Shown here one piece after another: positions 13,124 to 22,796 of a DNA stretch of 53,949 nucleotides. The position numbers and the translations under genes were made by a program. The notes beneath the pieces were generated by a model that was not told where the DNA came from, did not search any database, and saw only the letters and a list, made by a program, of their open reading frames with translations. This stretch comes from an uncultured Thermofilaceae archaeon (GTDB taxonomy: Archaea > Thermoproteota > Thermoprotei > Thermofilales > Thermofilaceae): contig CALHPJ010000017.1 of NCBI GenBank assembly GCA_938036345.1, forward strand, positions 1-53,949. Reading direction: 5' to 3'. Numbering within the stretch: the stretch's first letter is position 1; each line of letters opens with the position of its first letter.

Positions 13124-15212
13124 TATACAGCTATTAGAAGGAGTAAATATTTCTGAGAGATTTGTTGAATTTTTTAAATCATTCAAGGATGGAAAAGGTG
13201 ATTACAAGTACAGGAGGCTGATAGCTAGGCTGGTACTCGAAAACAGCATATCCTTACCGTTGGACTTCGATGACCTACTTAGCTTTGATTCTGTGCTAGC
13301 TGAAAGACTGCTGGACGAACCAAAGCGCGTCTTAGAGGCAGCTTCCAGCGCCCTTAAGGATGTGGTTAAAGTAGAGAACGCTGACTACGCGTTGCACGTA
13401 GACGAATTTTTCGTACGCGTTAGCGGGTTGCCGGACAGCTTCAGAGTACCGGTTAGGAAAATTAGGGCAACTCACCTAGGTAGGCTAATAGCCGTTGAAG
13501 GTATAGTAACCAAAATATCTCCAGTTAAGCAGCTGCTGGTTGAAGCCGTATTCCGATGCAAAGGCTGCGGTATGGAGTCGAGCGTTATCCAAAAGGAGGG
13601 CAGGTTGGAGAAACCTGAGCAGTGTCCGCATTGCTCGACGGAAGGAGAGCATAGGAGGAAAGGGTTTGACCTAGTGCTGGAGAAGTCTAAGTTTGTTGAT
13701 TGGCAGAGGTTTGTCCTGCAGGAGAGGCCGGAAGAGTTACCCGCTGGGCAGCTTCCACGCTCGATCGAAGTAGTTGCGACGCACGACCTCGTAGACGTAG
13801 TAAGGCCAGGCGATAGGGCTGTTGTAACAGGGATTTTGACCGTTTCGGAAGAGAAGGGTGCTAAGAATCAGCAGCTTATATACCAAATGTACCTGATGGC
13901 AAATAATATCGAGGTTGCATCCAGGGAGGCATTAGACGTCGAGATAACTCCCGATGATGAGAAAAAAATACGTGAGTTAGCTAGCCGTAGCGATATTCGA
14001 GACCTGATCGTGAGTTCGATAGCCCCCTCGATTTACGGGTACCCGGAGATAAAAAAGGCGATAGCTCTGCTTCTGTTTGGAGGAGTGCCGAAATTGCATC
14101 CAGACGGTGTGAGGGTGAGGGGCGACATACATGTTTTACTAATCGGCGATCCAGGTACAGCCAAGTCCCAGTTGCTAAGGTATACAGCCGCCGTTGCCCC
14201 TAGGGGAGTGTATACCAGCGGAAAGGGATCTACTGCGGCAGGCCTAACGGCGGCTGTTGTGAGGGAGAAGAATACAGGGGACTTTTTCTTAGAGGCTGGG
14301 GCTCTAGTATTAGCAGACGGGGGCATAGCGTGTATAGATGAGTTCGATAAAATGGATCCAAAGGATAGAGTAAGTATACATGAAGCCATGGAGCAACAAA
14401 CTGTAAGCATCGCCAAGGCGGGAATCGTGGCCACGTTGAACGCTAGAGCATCGATTCTAGCAGCAGCCAACCCAGCATTTGGACGCTACTTACACGGAAG
14501 GCCTGTTACGGAGAATATCGATCTTCCTCCTACCATACTTTCGCGTTTTGATTTAATATTCGTTGTGACTGATCTGCCTAACGCCGAGAGAGATAGAGCG
14601 CTTGCGGAGTACGTTGTGGACTTTCACCGTCAGGTATATCCCGAGTCCCTTGACCATGTAATACCGCACGAGCTGCTCAAAAAATACATCGCGTACGCTC
14701 GGAAGTATGTTAAACCGAGGCTCTCTGAAGCTGCGAAAAAGAAGCTGGTCGACTTTTACGTTGAAATGAGAGCGAGAAGCCAGGGGGCTGATTCACCTAT
14801 AGCTATAACTCCTAGGCAGCTGGAGGCGCTGATCAGGTTAGCTGAGGCACACGCTAGAATGTCCCTTAGCGAAGTGGTGAGCGAGAGTGACGCAGATGCA
14901 GCTATTGAGCTAATGTTAGCGTTTTTGAAAAGCGTAGGATACGATGTCGAGACCAGGCAGTTCGATATAGATATCGTAATGACCGGCCAACCTAAATCTC
15001 AGAGAGACAGAATAGTCGCAGTTCTGAGCCTTTTAGAAAAGATGATGAAGGAAGCCGGCGGTGAGGCTGTTAAGAAGGATGACTTCGTAAAAAGTGCCGT
15101 TGAAAAGGGTATTGAAGAGCAGTTCGTTAGGAAGGTTCTCGACAAGTTGTATGACAGTGGGGAGATCATAGAGCCCAAACCCGGCTACATAATGCTTCTA
15201 CGAAACAGGTAG
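13116..15212 (+). CDS. mcm: MCM replicative DNA helicase
   Basis: 698 residues. This is the hexameric 3'-5' helicase of the replication fork. It has an N-terminal domain, a zinc site (CKGC near 148 and CPHC near 172), and an OB fold. The AAA+ core carries Walker A GDPGTAKSQ (about 343-351), Walker B CIDEFDKM (about 405-412), sensor-1 AAANPAFGRY and arginine finger LSRFD (about 474). A C-terminal winged helix ends the protein. No intein is present. The TTG start at 13116 is set by GGGTGA five nt upstream and overlaps gins23 by 8 nt, so the two are translationally coupled. hel308 follows after 11 nt. Confidence 0.97.
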   Translation: MANIQLLEGVNISERFVEFFKSFKDGKGDYKYRRLIARLVLENSISLPLDFDDLLSFDSVLAERLLDEPKRVLEAASSALKDVVKVENADYALHVDEFFVRVSGLPDSFRVPVRKIRATHLGRLIAVEGIVTKISPVKQLLVEAVFRCKGCGMESSVIQKEGRLEKPEQCPHCSTEGEHRRKGFDLVLEKSKFVDWQRFVLQERPEELPAGQLPRSIEVVATHDLVDVVRPGDRAVVTGILTVSEEKGAKNQQLIYQMYLMANNIEVASREALDVEITPDDEKKIRELASRSDIRDLIVSSIAPSIYGYPEIKKAIALLLFGGVPKLHPDGVRVRGDIHVLLIGDPGTAKSQLLRYTAAVAPRGVYTSGKGSTAAGLTAAVVREKNTGDFFLEAGALVLADGGIACIDEFDKMDPKDRVSIHEAMEQQTVSIAKAGIVATLNARASILAAANPAFGRYLHGRPVTENIDLPPTILSRFDLIFVVTDLPNAERDRALAEYVVDFHRQVYPESLDHVIPHELLKKYIAYARKYVKPRLSEAAKKKLVDFYVEMRARSQGADSPIAITPRQLEALIRLAEAHARMSLSEVVSESDADAAIELMLAFLKSVGYDVETRQFDIDIVMTGQPKSQRDRIVAVLSLLEKMMKEAGGEAVKKDDFVKSAVEKGIEEQFVRKVLDKLYDSGEIIEPKPGYIMLLRNR

Positions 15213-15223
15213 GTCTAACGAGT

Positions 15224-17407
15224 ATGAAGGTCGATGAATTACCCCTACCCGATCGCGCTAAGCTTGCGCTTACTAAACGAGGCGTAGCTGAGCTTTTCCC
15301 TCCCCAGGAGCTGGCGGTTAAAGCCGGTCTGCTTGAAGGTGTAAACCTGGTAGTAACAGCTCCCACCGCATCTGGTAAAACGCTGATAGCGATTCTGGCT
15401 GCCTTCAAACACCTAACGGAGGGTGGTGGCAAAGTGCTGTATCTGACCCCTCTAAGGTCGTTAGCGTCAGAGAAGTACGAGGAACTAAGCGACTTATTTG
15501 GTGAACTTGGCTACAAGGTGGCATTAAGCGCGGGCGATTTCGATTCCAGCGACCCTTGGCTGGACAAGTACGACTTAATCATAGCCACAAACGAGAAAGC
15601 CGATAGTCTCTTGCGGCACGGGGCATCTTGGCTTAGACGCGCAGCCCTCGTAGTAGTCGATGAAGTGCACTTAATAGGTGATCCCAGCAGAGGACCGACG
15701 CTCGAAATCCTAGTTTCCCGCCTAAGGCGCGTTATCCCCTATGCTCAATTCCTATGCCTAAGCGCGACCATAGCCAACTTAAGCGAGCTAGCTCAGTGGT
15801 TAGAAGCTGTGCCTGTAGAGTGTAACTGGAGGCCGGTCTTGCTGAAAGAGGGAGTCTACTATGATGGCGTAATAGAGTTCTCTGATGGAACGGTAAAAGA
15901 TGTAGAAGTCATTTATAGTGATCCTTTGCTCGATCTGGCTTGCGATTCCTTGAATGAAGGAGGGCAAGTGTTGCTATTTACCTTCCGTAGAAGAGCAGCG
16001 GTTTCTCTGGCCACGAGGCTCAGCGGTGTTGTGGAGAAGGTGCTTAAAGAGCAGGAGAAGCGCGCTTTGAAGGCTGTTGCAGCGCAACTACTATCAAGAG
16101 AGTACAATACAATAGCGGAGAAGCTGGCCCAACTAATGGTTAAAGGAGTCGCATTTCATCATGCAGGCTTAAGTTACTTAGCTAGAAAAACTGTTGAAGA
16201 AAATTTCAAGGGTAATCTAATCAAGGTGGTAGTTGCTACGCCAACCTTAGCGGCGGGTGTAAACCTGCCCGCTAGAAGGGTCATAATAGCGGATAGGCGT
16301 AAGTTTAACTCTGAGCTAGGTATTTACGAGGACTTAAGCGTAACAGAGTATAAGCAAATGGCTGGTAGAGCTGGGCGACCCAAGTACGATAACATCGGCG
16401 AAGCGGTTCTTATAGCTAGAACAGTTGATGAGGTTGATTATTTGATCGAAGAGTACGTTAAATCGTCCCCTGAAAGGGTTACTTCGAAGCTGGCTACTGA
16501 ACGAGCGTTAAGATCCCAGATCTTGGCTGAGGTGGCAAGCGGTTTAGCTACCAGAGTTGACGAGATAAGCGAAACTCTGGGTAGATCGCTTTATGCCAGC
16601 CAGTATGGGCAGCATCAAATATGGAGAACTACCATGAAGGTTCTAGAAGAGCTTAACACCGAGGGCTTCATAAAAGTATCCGGGGAAAGGTTGGAAGCGT
16701 CCCCGGTAGGCAGGCGTGTAGCTGAGCTCTATATAGATCCGCGCACAGCTAGCATCGTAATGAAGCACCTGACAAGTAGAAAATACTTCACGGATTTAAC
16801 CTACTTGCACTTAATAGCTGAAACCCCCGATATGCCCCGATTATACCTGAGGAAGAGCGAGAGGGAGTGGTTAGACGACGTCGTGAAAAGAAGGCATAAT
16901 GAATTGGTAGTGAGTCCTCCAGATGATCCGGACGAGTACGAGTTCTTCCTAGCAAGCTTAAAGGTGGCGCTCCTGCTTTACGATTGGATTGGAGAAGAAG
17001 CGGAAAACGATATTTACGAGAAATACGATATAGGTCCGGGGGACCTTTACTCAATTACGCAAACTGCAGAGTGGTTAATTTACGCTTCCTCGGAATTAGC
17101 AAAACTGCTGCTTCTGCCCGAACGGGCTAACGAGCTTGCTGTGTTGAGGGAGCGCGTAAAGCACGGCATAAAGGCCGAGTTGTTAGAGCTCGTGAGCATT
17201 AAAGGTATTGGCCGTATTAGGGCGCGGGCACTTTACGCTCGCGGCTTCAAGAGCTTGGCTGACATAGCACGCGCCGATGTTAGAGAACTATCCCTTGTTC
17301 CCAGCATAGGACCAACGCTAGCAAAGAGGTTAAAGGAATCCATTCTCAGCGGACGACTGGAGTTGGAGCATGTTCCGGAGCCGAGCATAACGGATTACCT
17401 GGGGTAG
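15224..17407 (+). CDS. hel308: Hel308-type superfamily 2 DNA helicase
   Basis: 727 residues. Hel308 is a 3'-5' helicase that unwinds lagging strands at stalled forks. Motifs in order: Q-motif FPPQELAV, I APTASGKT (45-52), Ia TPLRSLASEK, II VVVDEVHL (143-150), III LSATIANL, IV AFHHAGL, V ATPTLAAGVNLPAR, and VI QMAGRAGRPKYD. A winged helix and ratchet domain follow, then a helix-hairpin-helix end (about 650-715: LVSIKGIGRIRARALY, LVPSIGPTLAKRL). Length matches the family. It starts 11 nt after mcm, so replication helicase and fork-repair helicase are probably one operon with gins23. Confidence 0.95.
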   Translation: MKVDELPLPDRAKLALTKRGVAELFPPQELAVKAGLLEGVNLVVTAPTASGKTLIAILAAFKHLTEGGGKVLYLTPLRSLASEKYEELSDLFGELGYKVALSAGDFDSSDPWLDKYDLIIATNEKADSLLRHGASWLRRAALVVVDEVHLIGDPSRGPTLEILVSRLRRVIPYAQFLCLSATIANLSELAQWLEAVPVECNWRPVLLKEGVYYDGVIEFSDGTVKDVEVIYSDPLLDLACDSLNEGGQVLLFTFRRRAAVSLATRLSGVVEKVLKEQEKRALKAVAAQLLSREYNTIAEKLAQLMVKGVAFHHAGLSYLARKTVEENFKGNLIKVVVATPTLAAGVNLPARRVIIADRRKFNSELGIYEDLSVTEYKQMAGRAGRPKYDNIGEAVLIARTVDEVDYLIEEYVKSSPERVTSKLATERALRSQILAEVASGLATRVDEISETLGRSLYASQYGQHQIWRTTMKVLEELNTEGFIKVSGERLEASPVGRRVAELYIDPRTASIVMKHLTSRKYFTDLTYLHLIAETPDMPRLYLRKSEREWLDDVVKRRHNELVVSPPDDPDEYEFFLASLKVALLLYDWIGEEAENDIYEKYDIGPGDLYSITQTAEWLIYASSELAKLLLLPERANELAVLRERVKHGIKAELLELVSIKGIGRIRARALYARGFKSLADIARADVRELSLVPSIGPTLAKRLKESILSGRLELEHVPEPSITDYLG

Positions 17408-17470
17408 TGGAGCGGCTTGGGAGGCAGGGAGGTAATATAAGGGGGTTGTTAAGAAATTGCAAAGGGTATC

Positions 17471-18463
17471 GTGAGAGAGCGCGTTAGGTTCGTCGATTTA
17501 TTTTGTGGTGCAGGGGGCTTCTCCAGGGGGTTTACAGAGGAGGGCTTCGATTCTACGCTAGCTGTAGACAACATGGAGCCTGTAGCCGAGACTTATAAGT
17601 TAAACTTTCCAAAATCACACGTCATAGTAGACGACATAAGAAACATTAGAAGCGAGGATATAGAGGCCTACGTTGGGGAAGCTGATGTCGTGATAGGCAG
17701 CCCGCCGTGCGAGCCGTTCACTGCCGCTAATCCAAATAGAAGGAAGCAGCCTATCGACCGTTTATACGACGATCCAATAGGTAGGCTGGTGCTCGATTTC
17801 ATCCGCTTAGTAGGAGATTTACGCCCGCGAGTGTTTGTGATGGAGAACGTTCCCGCGTTGATGGAGGGAGAGCTTAGGGGCTGTCTCATGCGCGAATTTG
17901 CCAGGGCAGGGTACCCCAAAGTATATTTCAATTTACTAAGGGCTGAGGATTACGGAGTTCCCTCACATAGACTTAGGCTGTTTATCTCCAATATTGAATT
18001 GAAGCCTGCTCCAGAGCGTAAGAGGGTGGTCGTAGCGGAGGCTATAGGCGATCTACCCCCTCCCGACTCTATTCACGATATTCCCAACCATGAACGCACA
18101 CCCCTCTCGCCTAGGAAGCAGAGGAAAATTAGCCGGCTACGATGGGGTGAAGCATTAGTGAGGTACGCGGGCTCTGGCAGGAAAGTGTACTACAATTATG
18201 TAAGACTTCACCCATATAGAATTGCACCCACGGTCATGGGGTCCTCGCGCTTCATTCACCCTTTCGAAGATAGGCTGCTGACCGTGCGCGAGCAGGCGAG
18301 ACTGATGGGTTTCCCGGATTACCACATATTCTATGGGGGGCGGGATCTTCAGTACAACGAGGTTGGCGAGGCGGTGCCGGTTCCTTTAGCAAAGGCTATA
18401 GCTAAGGAGGTTAAAAGGGTTCTCGAAAATGATGAAGGCGGAAATAATACCGGTTCTGCATAA
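17471..18463 (+). CDS. DNA (cytosine-5) methyltransferase, orphan
   Basis: 330 residues, GTG at 17471. It methylates carbon 5 of cytosine in DNA. Motif I is DLFCGAGGFSRG (9-20), motif IV SPPCEPFT with the catalytic Cys (about 77-84), motif VI ENVPAL (about 125), motif VIII DYGVPSHRLRLF (about 166), and motifs IX/X HPYRIAPTVMGSSR and LTVREQARLMGFP. The target-recognition region between VIII and IX is short, about 65 residues. No restriction endonuclease gene is nearby, so it is an orphan. It lies downstream of a repair helicase and overlaps the next gene by 35 nt, suggesting a housekeeping role over defence. Target site unknown. Confidence 0.93.
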   Translation: MRERVRFVDLFCGAGGFSRGFTEEGFDSTLAVDNMEPVAETYKLNFPKSHVIVDDIRNIRSEDIEAYVGEADVVIGSPPCEPFTAANPNRRKQPIDRLYDDPIGRLVLDFIRLVGDLRPRVFVMENVPALMEGELRGCLMREFARAGYPKVYFNLLRAEDYGVPSHRLRLFISNIELKPAPERKRVVVAEAIGDLPPPDSIHDIPNHERTPLSPRKQRKISRLRWGEALVRYAGSGRKVYYNYVRLHPYRIAPTVMGSSRFIHPFEDRLLTVREQARLMGFPDYHIFYGGRDLQYNEVGEAVPVPLAKAIAKEVKRVLENDEGGNNTGSA

Positions 18464-18914
18464 CGCTTACTCAGCTCAGAGATTGGTCGAGTCAGCCCGC
18501 ACGGTGTACGGTTTGAATTTCAAATTATTCGTAGTTACAAAAGCTAGTGGCAGTGCAGCGCAGATTGGAGTTCCAGAGACCCAGAAACTAGCGATGAAAA
18601 TAGGTGGAAGCTTTGCTTTCCTGCCAGATTTGCCTGATGCCATAGAAATTCTAAAACCAGATAAAGTCATCCTCGTTGTTCCGAAGAAATACGCGTCGGC
18701 TTCGTTGGTTGAGATTCTGAAAGAAGCTACTGGGAGGATTATGATCGTTTTCGGCGGGTCCGAGCCCGGGCTCTCTAGGAAAGAGCTAGAGCTTGGCGTA
18801 CCAGCATACGTTGAGGGAGTAGAAGAAGATTTAGGGCCGGTCGGCCTTCTAGCTATAGTGCTTTATGAAATCAAAATGCTATCCATGGGCCAAACTCAGC
18901 AATTTATTAAGTAA
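18429..18914 (+). CDS. SPOUT-like conserved archaeal protein (often labelled RecB-family nuclease)
   Basis: 161 residues. The sequence pattern VPVLHNAYSAQRLVESARTVYG, TKASGSAAQIGVPETQKLA, LPDLPDAIEILKPDKVILV, VFGGSEPGLSRKELELG and EDLGPVGLLAIVLYEI is conserved in archaea. Genome files often label this family RecB-like nuclease. The glycine-rich stretch followed by an N-x-GPVGLL-A block looks more like the SAM-binding knot of SPOUT RNA methyltransferases, and no PD-(D/E)xK motif is visible. ATG at 18429 (another ATG follows at once) overlaps the DNA methyltransferase end. It converges with the kinase gene, overlapping by 36 nt. Confidence 0.75.
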   Translation: MMKAEIIPVLHNAYSAQRLVESARTVYGLNFKLFVVTKASGSAAQIGVPETQKLAMKIGGSFAFLPDLPDAIEILKPDKVILVVPKKYASASLVEILKEATGRIMIVFGGSEPGLSRKELELGVPAYVEGVEEDLGPVGLLAIVLYEIKMLSMGQTQQFIK

Positions 18915-19475
18915 ATTAATACAACTAATTTCGAAGCTTTCCTTTTCCATATCTTCATTTAATAGAATATAATCTGAAAGGGCAATAACTGATCCAATGC
19001 CTAGCTCTAACTCTCGGCAATCTCTTTCTACGAACTCTTCCCATTTAACTGGGTCGTCCTCCCTCCTCCTGGCCACTACTCGGGAAAACCTTGTTTTAGG
19101 AGAGCTATGAATGCTTACCACCACTACTTTTTCGAAGAAATCCTTAAAGAAATTCACCTCTTCTAGGCTTCTAACCCCCTCCACAACGACGATTTCAGCT
19201 TGGCTTGGAAGCAGTAGCTCCATAGCGAGTTCTGCTACCGCGGTAGGTCCCCTCTCCCTCCTTAGCTCCACAGCCAGTTGGGACAAGGAATTCGGGTTTG
19301 CACTTAACCCTCTCCTAGCAGCTTCCATCCTGACTACGTCACCCATCGAAATTACGTGAAGGGCCATCTTCTTTGCCATGTTAGCAAAAACCGTTTTCCC
19401 GCTGCCGGGCATGCCTGATACAAGTATGGCGAGTCGACGTTTTTTAATCACAGGTAGGAGTTTATGAACTGTCAA
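18879..19475 (-). CDS. UPF0200-type P-loop nucleotide kinase
   Basis: 198 residues. The Walker A loop is VSGMPGSGKTVFAN (about 19-32). A nucleoside-monophosphate-binding-type segment HVISMGDVVRMEAARRG and a lid-like basic region (RFSRVVARRREDDP) follow. The layout is that of the archaeal UPF0200 family related to adenylate and dephospho-CoA kinases; the real substrate is not established. It reads against the SPOUT-like gene (36-nt convergent overlap) and starts 73 nt from the divergent oxidoreductase. Confidence 0.8.
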   Translation of the reverse strand: MTVHKLLPVIKKRRLAILVSGMPGSGKTVFANMAKKMALHVISMGDVVRMEAARRGLSANPNSLSQLAVELRRERGPTAVAELAMELLLPSQAEIVVVEGVRSLEEVNFFKDFFEKVVVVSIHSSPKTRFSRVVARRREDDPVKWEEFVERDCRELELGIGSVIALSDYILLNEDMEKESFEISCINLLNKLLSLAHG

Positions 19476-19548
19476 AAAATATCTTCCGGTCGGATAAGCA
19501 TATCAATGGTCGCCAGGGAAAGACCTGAGCCATAGGCTGGGACCAGAC

Positions 19549-20583
19549 ATGAGGATAGCAGTAGTGGGAGTGGGTAGATGGGGTTTAAACCATGTACGGG
19601 TTCTATCGGAGATCCAGAAAACAGCGCTGGAGGATATAGTGTTAGACGAGATAATCGTGGCAGATAGGGATCTGGCAAGGGCTAAGTATGTGGCGAGTCT
19701 GTACAATATTGCTAATTATACCAGTGACTTAGACGAGCTGGTTAAACTGCATATCGACGCTGCAATAGTGGCGGTCCCTACGCTGTACCACTGCGATGTT
19801 GTAATGAAACTTCTACCTCATACGAATGTTTTAGTGGAGAAGCCCTTAGCAGCAAAATTGGATGAGGCAGAAAAGATGGGTAAGCTCGCCGAGCGCGAAG
19901 GAAGGCTGCTAGCAGTAGGGCATGTTGAAAGATTTAACCCAGTTGTACATGCACTTAAGGAAAAGATTCTAATTGAAAACGGAAAAGTAGTTAGCATTTC
20001 GGCACAGAGAATCGGACCTGGACCTGCTAGGGAGTATAGCCTTAACCTGGGGGTTGCACACGACCTTCTTATTCACGATGTAGATATATCGATGTATCTA
20101 CTCGATACTCTCCCCTCAGAGGTCCTTGCCAGAGCCTTGTGGGAACATGGTAGAGCATTTGAAACCGAGGTCGTGGCAATATACACCTATGACGACTTGG
20201 GTGTAATAGGTGAATTCAGAGCAAGTTGGAGGGCTTCTCCAAGCTTTAAAAAGAGGACAATATCCGTGCAGTTAGATAACGCGTTGCTAGAGGCTGATTA
20301 TATTTTGCAAACAATTACACTGGAGAGAGGCCTAGTTGAGCACAAGTCTAAAGGAGAATTCAGCGAGCTTATTTCGGCCTATACATCTAGGGTTAAAGAA
20401 ACCTGGAGCGTGTTTGGAGTTCGGAAGGAGCCCCTCCTTCTAGAGGACTTACACTTTCTAAGATGCGTAGCTAAGGGTGAGCGCCCCCTTATTAGCTGGG
20501 AGATCGGCTTTAGGGCTCTCAAATGCGTACTAGCGGCTTTGGAGTCAGCAAAGCACTCGAGACCTCAAAGGATTGAATGGTAA
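19549..20583 (+). CDS. Gfo/Idh/MocA-family NAD(P)-dependent oxidoreductase
   Basis: 344 residues. The N-terminal Rossmann fold has GVGRWGLNHVRVL (7-19) for NAD(P) binding, then VAVPTLYHCDV and the family signature VLVEKPLA with the conserved EKP lysine. The second domain has GHVERFNP and GVAHDLLIHDVDISMYLL, which carries the HD-x-x-x-H-like catalytic segment. Members oxidise or reduce sugars and sugar nucleotides; nothing nearby fixes the substrate. ATG at 19549. The gene stands alone between two convergent or divergent neighbours. Confidence 0.9.
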   Translation: MRIAVVGVGRWGLNHVRVLSEIQKTALEDIVLDEIIVADRDLARAKYVASLYNIANYTSDLDELVKLHIDAAIVAVPTLYHCDVVMKLLPHTNVLVEKPLAAKLDEAEKMGKLAEREGRLLAVGHVERFNPVVHALKEKILIENGKVVSISAQRIGPGPAREYSLNLGVAHDLLIHDVDISMYLLDTLPSEVLARALWEHGRAFETEVVAIYTYDDLGVIGEFRASWRASPSFKKRTISVQLDNALLEADYILQTITLERGLVEHKSKGEFSELISAYTSRVKETWSVFGVRKEPLLLEDLHFLRCVAKGERPLISWEIGFRALKCVLAALESAKHSRPQRIEW

Positions 20584-20624
20584 GTATTCGATTTTCCAGG
20601 CATGATCGAGTTGGATAATTTAGG

Positions 20625-21800
20625 TCATTTTAGGAGCTCAGTCAGATCAAGGGGTTGAAGGTCACAACGTATTCCTTTACTATCAAAATGGGTTAGCGTT
20701 GCGTATTTTCCAACTTCAGCAACTTTTTCAATAACTTTCTCTACTGATGGCTCATCGCCAGAGCCCGTCAACTTAGCAATCACGGTCACCGTCGTGTAAA
20801 GGGGAGGGCCTCGAGATTCCAAAAGCACGGTTCTCATGGTTTTTAAACCTTTGGAGCTTAAGTATTCGCGTTCCTCATAATGCTCGTAGGCCAGCCTGCA
20901 GAACTCCGGATCCCAGATTGGTCCAACCCATAAAGGTCCTCCAACAGACATTTTGGCCCCGCAGCGGGGGCACTCCTCACTTCGAAGCAGTAGGCCCTCA
21001 GCTAAGTCACGGTAAAAGCATTTGCGGCAGTACCTAACCAATCCGATTAAGTTCAACGACTTACGCGCTTTGCTTCTGCTTCGTTCGACGAGAACCGAAA
21101 GCCTGAGTGCGTGGCCTACAAGCGCGGTGAACAGAGGATGCATACCGAAACCTAGCTTAGCGGCTTGCCTGGCAACGAAACCAAGTATAATTCTGGCGCC
21201 AACCTCTTTAGAGAATTCCGTTTGAAGAGGGATTGCGAAGTACTTCCTTTTACATGCCTCTGTTTTCGCTCCAAATAAAGGTGCTAAGTCCGTCGCGGTT
21301 ACACACAGCATTCCCCTATGCTTGAGAGCTAACAACGCCGCCTCGATGAAGGGGGCCGGCGTTCCGAAGGGATCGATATCTACCACGTCAAACTTTACAC
21401 CCTTTTCCGCCAGCTCTAGGAGTAGGGCTCTTGCCTCTCTGTTGTAGATTTCCACCTTGCCTAGAAGTCTGTTGAGTTCAGCGTTCTCTCGCTCTAGCAT
21501 GTAAGCCTTAGAGGCTCTGTCGTTGATCACGACCTTCTCAACTGTGCTTACCTCAGCCGCGTATCTTAACCCTCTAACTCCAGTCGCGCTGAGTGGTTCG
21601 CATACGGTTATTGCATTGCGGTTATTGAAGCTTGAGTAAGCTTCTACAACTGCCACATCTATATCGCGGACAGTGCGCATTCGTGGATTGTAGAATATCG
21701 GAGCCCACGCGGGCTCTAATCTTTCTCCTGAGTAAAACATGATATCCGGGACTTTGAGTTTTACTTTACCCTCGGTGATCTCAACCAGTTTTATATTCAT
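20625..21800 (-). CDS. trm1: tRNA (guanine-26-N2)-dimethyltransferase Trm1
   Basis: 391 residues. Trm1 makes m2,2G at position 26 of tRNA. Motifs are the N-terminal GERLEPAWAPIFYNPRMRTVRD, SAM motif CEPLSATGVRGLRYA (about 68-82), VVDIDPFGTPAPF (the catalytic DPFG), TATDLAPLFG, and a C-terminal zinc site (CRKC and CPRCG). The start ATG lies 20 nt inside the end of the upstream HTH regulator gene, so the two are co-transcribed. Confidence 0.95.
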   Translation of the reverse strand: MNIKLVEITEGKVKLKVPDIMFYSGERLEPAWAPIFYNPRMRTVRDIDVAVVEAYSSFNNRNAITVCEPLSATGVRGLRYAAEVSTVEKVVINDRASKAYMLERENAELNRLLGKVEIYNREARALLLELAEKGVKFDVVDIDPFGTPAPFIEAALLALKHRGMLCVTATDLAPLFGAKTEACKRKYFAIPLQTEFSKEVGARIILGFVARQAAKLGFGMHPLFTALVGHALRLSVLVERSRSKARKSLNLIGLVRYCRKCFYRDLAEGLLLRSEECPRCGAKMSVGGPLWVGPIWDPEFCRLAYEHYEEREYLSSKGLKTMRTVLLESRGPPLYTTVTVIAKLTGSGDEPSVEKVIEKVAEVGKYATLTHFDSKGIRCDLQPLDLTELLK

Positions 21801-22719
21801 GTGCGGGAGTTTTGCTCAAGAGATCTTCGAGGTTATCCTTATTTTCTAAGGCATCTTTAGGCACTTCTAATACTTGGTCACCAGCTATACGGATTTTATC
21901 CTCATCGATAAGTATAGCATAGGAATTGCATATTTTAGCCATCTCAATTGTTAGATATTCCCCCTCTCCATTTTCCATAGTTTTCCTTATAATGAGCCTT
22001 TTATTTTCAGCGGTTTTCTTAGCAGCTACCTGGAAAGGTGTCATCTCGAGCGTGTAACACATATAGCCAAGTTCGCCTAGTATATCAGAAAGCCGCTTTA
22101 GCGTAGGATCTTGCAAATTGCTTTTTTCACGGGTTTTCCGCTCAGCCTGTAAAGCAAAATATGCACTGATACTCTCTAAGTTTAATCGTTCTAGAATTTC
22201 ATCTCCAAGTATTTTAATGAGTTTTAAGGCTACGTCAAGAGTTGCGTCGGCCCGCCCACTCTCGTATTCGTAGATCATTCGCCTGGAGACGCCGACCCGG
22301 TAAGCTAGTTCTCCAAGTGACATCCCCTTTCTCTCTCGCCTCGCCCTAATAATATCCCCATGGAGTTTTACATATATGCCGCCTTTATCGAAGTATATAA
22401 AAGGCAGCTCTTCACCTCTCAGTATTTTTTTAAATGTCCTGAGGTTGATAGCAGGTACTCCTCTACATGCAATTAAAGAGTCGTCGAGCACTTCTTCACT
22501 GTAAACGATCAGCGGAGTTAAGTCAATGGATCTACCCAGCTTTTTAAGATTCTCAGCACAACGCTTGAGCACGCTAGATGCAAAGTTTTCAGCAGCCTTA
22601 ATGGCCAAGGGTCCACGTGGGGTTGACGCGATAACGTTGAACGCGTACTCTTCACTAGCGCTATCGATAACTTTGAATCCCTCGCTCCTAAGCAGTGAGC
22701 CGAGTACTCTCGCCTTCAC
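21781..22719 (-). CDS. XRE-type helix-turn-helix regulator (archaeal COG1395-like)
   Basis: 312 residues. An N-terminal domain of about 120 residues (with ASTPRGPLAIKAAENF and PLIVYSEEVLDD) is followed by an XRE helix-turn-helix at about 128-180: RKGMSLGELAYRVGVSRRMIYEYESGRADATLDVALKLIKIL. The C-terminal third contains MCYTLEMTPFQVAAKKTAENKRLIIRK, a second copy of the N-terminal-like fold. This three-part layout is a widespread archaeal family of putative regulators whose targets are unknown. It shares an operon with trm1, which may be regulated with it or be along for the ride. Confidence 0.85.
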   Translation of the reverse strand: MKARVLGSLLRSEGFKVIDSASEEYAFNVIASTPRGPLAIKAAENFASSVLKRCAENLKKLGRSIDLTPLIVYSEEVLDDSLIACRGVPAINLRTFKKILRGEELPFIYFDKGGIYVKLHGDIIRARRERKGMSLGELAYRVGVSRRMIYEYESGRADATLDVALKLIKILGDEILERLNLESISAYFALQAERKTREKSNLQDPTLKRLSDILGELGYMCYTLEMTPFQVAAKKTAENKRLIIRKTMENGEGEYLTIEMAKICNSYAILIDEDKIRIAGDQVLEVPKDALENKDNLEDLLSKTPAHEYKTG

Positions 22720-22796
22720 TTCAAACTAAGAGCTAAAATCCCCAATATAAGCTTTAAACTTAAAGTAACTGCGGTGTAGTGAGAGCGTTCCACTGC

